In this document: piece by piece, positions 60,403 to 64,000 of the stretch
Position numbering within the stretch: position 1 is the first letter of the stretch
How the letters are laid out: every line of letters starts with the position of its first letter
Source of the DNA: Agreia sp. Leaf210
GTDB taxonomy: Bacteria > Actinomycetota > Actinomycetes > Actinomycetales > Microbacteriaceae
Direction of reading: 5' to 3'
Assembly (NCBI RefSeq): GCF_001421485.1
Contig: NZ_LMKK01000005.1
Location: 41,818-105,817, forward strand
Length of the DNA stretch: 64,000 bases
The notes under the pieces: generated by a model
What the model was told of the DNA's origin: nothing
Database searches by the model: none
The model's input: only the letters and a program-made list of their open reading frames with translations
Program-made: the position numbers and the translations under genes

Positions 60403-61899
60403 ATGACAGACCTGCCGAACGAACCCGAAACGCCGCCCGCCGGCTTCACCGCCGACGAGCTCGAGGTGACCCTTCGGGTGCTGGCACAGCTGCACACGCT
60501 CGAGCAGGAGCATCCTGATTTCGTGGCCGTGCGTCGAGCGACCGCCAAGATGTTCAAGGCCGTCAAGAACCACGGCCGGCAAGAGAAGCGCGCGCGAATC
60601 GCCGCCGCCGACAGGGCTGTCGTCGCGGCCACGGCTACCGGGGCATCCGATCGCATCGACGACGAGACACGCGGCATCCCCCTCGCCAGCACCATCGAGG
60701 CGCCCACCGCGGGCACCCTGCTCAAGTCGCGGGCCTGCTACATCTGCAAGCAGCACTACACGCTGGTCGACGCGTTCTATCACCAGCTGTGCCCCGACTG
60801 CGCGGCCATGAGCCACGAGAAACGGGATGCCCGCACCGACCTCACCGGCAAGCGCGCGCTCCTCACCGGCGGTCGGGCGAAGATCGGCATGTACATCGCC
60901 TTGCGTCTCCTGCGCGATGGGGCCCACACGACCATCACGACGCGCTTCCCCCGGGATGCCGTGCGTCGCTTCTCCAGCCTGCCCGACGCATCCGAGTGGG
61001 TGCATCGTCTGAAGGTCGTGGGAATCGACCTGAGAGATCCCGCGCAGGTGATCGCCCTCGCAGACGCCGTCGCCGCAGAGGGGCCCCTCGACATCCTGAT
61101 CAACAACGCGGCTCAGACAGTCAAGCGCTCCCCCGGCTCGTACGCACCGCTCACCGACGCCGAGCTGGAGCCGTTGCCGACGGACCGGCCGCTGCCCGAG
61201 TTGGTGACCTTCGGGCATACCAACGACGCGCATCCGCAGGCGTTGGCGGCGTCCGTCGCCGCGCACCCGATTCTGGGATCCACCGCACTGGTCGCCGACA
61301 AGCTCACAGCGTGGGAACTCACGAATCTCGCCATGGCACCGGGTTCGAGCTCGCTCGACCGCCTCGCCGCGGGAACCGCGATCGACGCGGGAGGGCTGGT
61401 GCCCGATCTGCACGACGTCAACAGCTGGACGCAGAACGTCGAGCACGTCGATCCCCTCGAGATGCTCGAGGTGCAGCTCGCCAACACGACGGCGCCCTTC
61501 ATCCTCGTGAGCCGCCTGCGCCCCGTGATGGCCGCTTCCGAGGCACGCCGCACGTACATCGTGAACGTCTCGGCCATGGAAGGGCAGTTCAGCCGCCGTT
61601 ACAAGGGGCCCGGGCACCCGCACACGAATATGGCCAAGGCGGCGATGAACATGCTCACTCGCACGAGCGCCGGCGAGATGCTCGAGTCGGATGGAATTCT
61701 GATGACCAGCGTCGACACCGGCTGGATCACCGACGAGCGTCCTCACCCCACCAAGGTGCGTCTGGCGGAAGAGGGCTTCCACGCCCCGCTCGACCTCGTC
61801 GACGGCGCGGCACGGGTCTACGACCCGATCGTTCGAGGCGAAGCCGGTGAAGACCTGCACGGAGTCTTCTTGAAGGACTACAAGCCCGCAGCCTGGTAG
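60403..61899 (+). CDS. SDR-like protein with N-terminal zinc ribbon and no catalytic Tyr
   Basis: A 498-residue protein. Residues 1-105 are helical and charged. Residues 112-133 hold a CxxC-x14-CxxC zinc ribbon (Cys112, 115, 130, 133; CYICKQHYT ... CPDC). The Rossmann fold starts at about 148 with TGGRAKIGMYIA and ILINNAAQT. The active-site region reads NVSAMEGQF then HTNMAKAAMN: Lys412 is present but the position of the catalytic Tyr four residues before it is Thr408. An insertion of about 130 residues lies between the NNA motif and the active site. It may be a non-classical reductase or a binding protein. Function unknown. Confidence 0.85.
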   Translation: MTDLPNEPETPPAGFTADELEVTLRVLAQLHTLEQEHPDFVAVRRATAKMFKAVKNHGRQEKRARIAAADRAVVAATATGASDRIDDETRGIPLASTIEAPTAGTLLKSRACYICKQHYTLVDAFYHQLCPDCAAMSHEKRDARTDLTGKRALLTGGRAKIGMYIALRLLRDGAHTTITTRFPRDAVRRFSSLPDASEWVHRLKVVGIDLRDPAQVIALADAVAAEGPLDILINNAAQTVKRSPGSYAPLTDAELEPLPTDRPLPELVTFGHTNDAHPQALAASVAAHPILGSTALVADKLTAWELTNLAMAPGSSSLDRLAAGTAIDAGGLVPDLHDVNSWTQNVEHVDPLEMLEVQLANTTAPFILVSRLRPVMAASEARRTYIVNVSAMEGQFSRRYKGPGHPHTNMAKAAMNMLTRTSAGEMLESDGILMTSVDTGWITDERPHPTKVRLAEEGFHAPLDLVDGAARVYDPIVRGEAGEDLHGVFLKDYKPAAW

Positions 61900-61903
61900 C
61901 TGC

Positions 61904-61919
61904 AGCCCGCTTCGGGGCT
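61904..61919. terminator. Short hairpin between convergent gene ends
   Basis: AGCCC-GCTTCG-GGGCT forms a 5-bp stem between the stop codons of the SDR-like gene and the small membrane protein gene. It has no T-run; weak candidate. Confidence 0.3.
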
Positions 61920-62097
61920 ATGCCCGGTCGAGCCAGCGCAGAACACTCATCGGCACGAAGACGGCGGCCGACGACAGCAGCACGCCGCCCACGAACACCT
62001 CGGCGAGGAAGCCTCCGTCACCGGGGAACGAGTACGCCATCACAACCATCCCGGCGACGAAGACAGCCAGGCACAGGATGAAGACGATGACTCTCAT
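61918..62097 (-). CDS. Small two-helix membrane protein, unknown function
   Basis: A 59-residue hydrophobic protein beginning MRVIVFILCLAVFVAGMVVM, with two predicted helices (about 3-22 and 28-50) and a short polar loop containing S-F-P-G-D-G-G. An upstream in-frame ATG at 62157 would add 20 basic residues that look non-coding. It lies between the SDR-like gene and the acyl-CoA ligase gene, after the latter on the same strand with a 65-base gap. I do not recognise the family; coding is supported mainly by the clean two-helix pattern. Confidence 0.55.
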   Translation of the reverse strand: MRVIVFILCLAVFVAGMVVMAYSFPGDGGFLAEVFVGGVLLSSAAVFVPMSVLRWLDRA

Positions 62098-62162
62098 GAA
62101 AACAACTACCGTTCGATCGTGGCGCCGCCGAGGCACCGCATGAAAAAGACTGTGCACCCAGA

Positions 62163-63869
62163 CTATCGTGAGGCCGAGTCGCCCGGTTCCCTCAGCTCGC
62201 GTCGCAGGATCTTGCCGACATTGGTCTTCGGCAGCTCGTCGCGGAAGACGATGTACTTGGGTCGCTTGTAGCCGGCCAGGCGATCCTTGAGATAGCCGCG
62301 GATGTCGGCCTCGGTGAGCGACGGATCCTGGCGCACGACGAACAACTTGACCGTCTCGCCCGAGTGCTCGTCGTCGACGCCGATGACGCCGGCCTCCTTT
62401 ACTCTGGGGTCGCTGAGCACCGCCTCTTCGACCTCAGCGGGATACACGTTGAAGCCACCGACCACGATCATGTCCTTCATGCGGTCGACGATCGTCACGT
62501 AGCCGTCAGCATCCATGATCGCGACGTCACCCGTGTGCAGCCAGCCGTCGGGTCCGATGGCTTTCGTAGACTCCTCTGGCTTGTTCCAGTAGCCCTTCAT
62601 GATCTGGGGGCCGAAGACCACGAGTTCTCCCCTCTCGCCCAAGGGAACGGCCACATCGTCGTCGTTGCGGATCTCGACGTAGGTCGACGGAAGGGGAAGG
62701 CCGATCGTTCCGAGGCGAGCCGTGCCGATGGTGGGGTTCACTGACACCACGGGAGAGGCCTCGGTCAGCCCGTAGCCCTCCACCATCTGCGAGCCGGTCC
62801 TGCGCTCCCACTCCTCGGCGACCTGGGTGCGCAGCGCCATTCCACCTGCGACGCTCAGCTTGAGCGGGGCGAAGTCGAGTGTGTCGAAGCCCGGCCGGTC
62901 GAGCAGCGCCGCAGCGAGGGTGCTCACGAGGATGAGAACGCTCGGTCGGTACTTGGTCACGGTCTTGATGAGCGCATCCGTCTCGCGAGGGTTCGTGATG
63001 AGCACGTTGTGGGCCCCGAAGTGGAAGAACCCCAGGCAGTTCACCGTGAGACAGAACACGTGATACAGCGGCAGGGCGGCGATGACCGTCTCCACGCCCT
63101 CCTGCAGAGCCACCCTGATCGGTCCCATGATCTGGAACTGGTTCGCGAGCATGTTGTGGTGAGTCAGCATGGCGGCCTTCGTGCCGCCGGTGGTGCCTCC
63201 GGTGTACTGCAAGAAGGCCAGGTCCTCCGGTGCGATGCTGGGTGCGTCGAAGACGAGCTGCGCTCCCCTGCTGAGCGCGTCGCGGAACGAGATCGTGCCC
63301 GACAGCGAATGAGCGGGAACCATCTTCTTCACGTACCTGACAGCGAAGTTCGTGAACGCGCGTTGGGGCAGCGGCAGCAGGTCGCCCACCGAGGTCAAGA
63401 TGACGTGCCGGATGTCCGTGCCGCCGATCTCCTGGTCGAGCGTGACGGCGAAGTTCTCGAGCACGACGATGGCGACGGCGCCGGAGTCGACGAGGATCGC
63501 TTTGAGCTCGTGGGCCGTATAGAGCGGATTGGCGTTGACGACGACGAGGCCCGCCTTCAGCGCGCCGAACATGGCGACGGGAAACTGGAGGAGGTTGGGC
63601 AGCTGAATGACGATGCGATCGCCGGGAACCAGGCCAAGTTCCTTCTGATAGAAGGCCGCCATACGGTCGGAGAGCACATCGACGTCGCGGAACGACAGGG
63701 CGTGGCCCATGTTCGAGAACGCCGGCTGATCACCGAACTTCGCGCACGTGGCGGCGACGAGTTCGGGGATCGATCGGAACGTGATGTCGGGGATGTCCGA
63801 GTCCTGGCCAGGAGGGTAACTCGCGAGCCATGGTCGGGCGGACTGGGGATGATTCTCTGCTCTGAGCAC
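62163..63869 (-). CDS. fadD: Long-chain fatty acid--CoA ligase
   Basis: A 568-residue adenylate-forming enzyme. The AMP-binding P-loop is LQYTGGTTGGTKAAMLTH (A3), followed by GYGLTEASPVVS (A5), DGWLHTGDVAIMDADGY (A7), DRMKDMIVVGGFNVYPAEVEE (A8) and the catalytic Lys in PKTNVGKILRRELR (A10). The fatty-acid motif and N-terminal FRSIPELVAATCAKFGDQPAF agree with FadD enzymes. It activates fatty acids for beta-oxidation or lipid synthesis. GTG start at 63869 is six bases after TAAAGT, so the mRNA is probably leaderless. Confidence 0.94.
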   Translation of the reverse strand: MLRAENHPQSARPWLASYPPGQDSDIPDITFRSIPELVAATCAKFGDQPAFSNMGHALSFRDVDVLSDRMAAFYQKELGLVPGDRIVIQLPNLLQFPVAMFGALKAGLVVVNANPLYTAHELKAILVDSGAVAIVVLENFAVTLDQEIGGTDIRHVILTSVGDLLPLPQRAFTNFAVRYVKKMVPAHSLSGTISFRDALSRGAQLVFDAPSIAPEDLAFLQYTGGTTGGTKAAMLTHHNMLANQFQIMGPIRVALQEGVETVIAALPLYHVFCLTVNCLGFFHFGAHNVLITNPRETDALIKTVTKYRPSVLILVSTLAAALLDRPGFDTLDFAPLKLSVAGGMALRTQVAEEWERRTGSQMVEGYGLTEASPVVSVNPTIGTARLGTIGLPLPSTYVEIRNDDDVAVPLGERGELVVFGPQIMKGYWNKPEESTKAIGPDGWLHTGDVAIMDADGYVTIVDRMKDMIVVGGFNVYPAEVEEAVLSDPRVKEAGVIGVDDEHSGETVKLFVVRQDPSLTEADIRGYLKDRLAGYKRPKYIVFRDELPKTNVGKILRRELREPGDSASR

Positions 63870-63875
63870 CCTACG

Positions 63876-63881
63876 ACTTTA
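63876..63881 (-). promoter_or_regulatory. -10 hexamer TAAAGT, leaderless fadD transcript
   Basis: On the minus strand TAAAGT, CGTAGG, then the GTG of the ligase gene. It lies just downstream of the rRNA terminator. Confidence 0.55.
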
Positions 63882-63910
63882 CCGTCCTACTGAGAAGGTC
63901 GTTAAACAGC

Positions 63911-63939
63911 GAATGGCCACCCCTAGGGGGTGGCCATTC
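63911..63939 (-). terminator. Rho-independent terminator of the rRNA operon
   Basis: GAATGGCCACCCC and GGGGTGGCCATTC form a perfect 13-bp stem with a 3-base loop, followed on the minus strand by GCTGTTTAAC. It lies about 12 bases after the 5S end and insulates the fadD-like gene from rRNA transcription. Confidence 0.9.
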
Positions 63940-63950
63940 GTGTAATAGGA

Positions 63951-64000
63951 GTCCGGCGGTGTCCTACTCTCCCACAAGGTCCCCCTTGCAGTACCATCGG
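63951..64000 (-). rRNA. rrf: 5S ribosomal RNA, 3' part
   Basis: The complement of 63951-64000 gives the 3' half of an actinobacterial 5S rRNA; the plus-strand reading GGCGGTGTCCTACTCTCCCA followed later by GCAGTACCATCGG is the standard reverse-complement end. The 5' part and the 23S and 16S genes must lie to the right of the window. The exact 3' end (63950-63953) is approximate. Confidence 0.93.

Noticed and set aside
61918..62157. Longer 79-residue form of the small membrane protein
   Set aside because: The extra 20 residues are basic and unlike a membrane-protein N-terminus, while the shorter form starts cleanly at the first helix.

Overview
The window is a 64 kb piece of a high-GC actinobacterial chromosome. 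Codon use with G or C in most third positions, protein O-mannosylation and Ku/LigD genes, a DUF222-HNH (13E12-type) gene, many leaderless TANNNT-type promoters and a 5S rRNA end of actinobacterial type all point to Actinobacteria. The protein flavour and the short GATCGAGTA / TATCGAGA palindromes suggest the family Microbacteriaceae; I cannot fix the genus. Genes are densely packed, with many ATGA or GTGA overlaps and no gene-free gap above 300 bases. I see no tRNA, CRISPR array, prophage or insertion sequence.

Layout. 0-3.6 kb: start of rsmI, then a GtrA-like flippase, a PMT protein mannosyltransferase and a YeiH-family transporter, ending against a Gdx-type SMR guanidinium exporter that carries a guanidine-III riboswitch leader. 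3.7-9.5 kb: MmyB-type regulator with a divergent SDR, an MFS transporter divergent from L-serine ammonia-lyase, a MOSC protein and a decayed rhodanese. 9.4-12.7 kb: DeoR regulator divergent from galT-galK. 12.6-19.2 kb (minus): a five-gene operon of cysteine-synthase-like protein, NtaA/SnaA-type flavin monooxygenase, an aberrant aromatic amino acid lyase, aldo/keto reductase and YyaL. This is the best candidate for an undescribed pathway. 19.3-26.4 kb: patatin, gamma-carbonic-anhydrase-like protein, an MFS/LacI pair around a shared palindrome, a DUF222-HNH gene flanked by palindromic repeats, SRPBCC, metallophosphoesterase and GNAT genes.

26.5-39.7 kb (plus): a four-gene ABC export operon with two very large FtsX-type permeases, then hrpA, an MFS transporter and a pdxH-like gene. 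39.7-48.2 kb (minus): an oligosaccharide operon (lipoprotein binding protein, two permeases, double ATPase, alpha/beta hydrolase, GH1 beta-glucosidase) behind a promoter whose -10 lies in a LacI-type operator, with the LacI gene just upstream. 48.3-56.9 kb: two aldo/keto reductases, a secreted coiled-coil/M15-like protein, a DUF4349 lipoprotein, (methyl)citrate synthase, and a minus-strand operon of Ku, a DszC-like flavoprotein and a GH3 lipoprotein. 57.0-64.0 kb: ligD, a small membrane protein, a NUDIX hydrolase, an SDR homologue with a zinc ribbon and no catalytic Tyr, a fatty-acyl-CoA ligase, and the terminator and 3' end of an rRNA operon on the minus strand.

A recurring regulatory theme is a -10-like hexamer placed six or seven bases before the start codon of many first genes, the arrangement expected for leaderless mRNAs.
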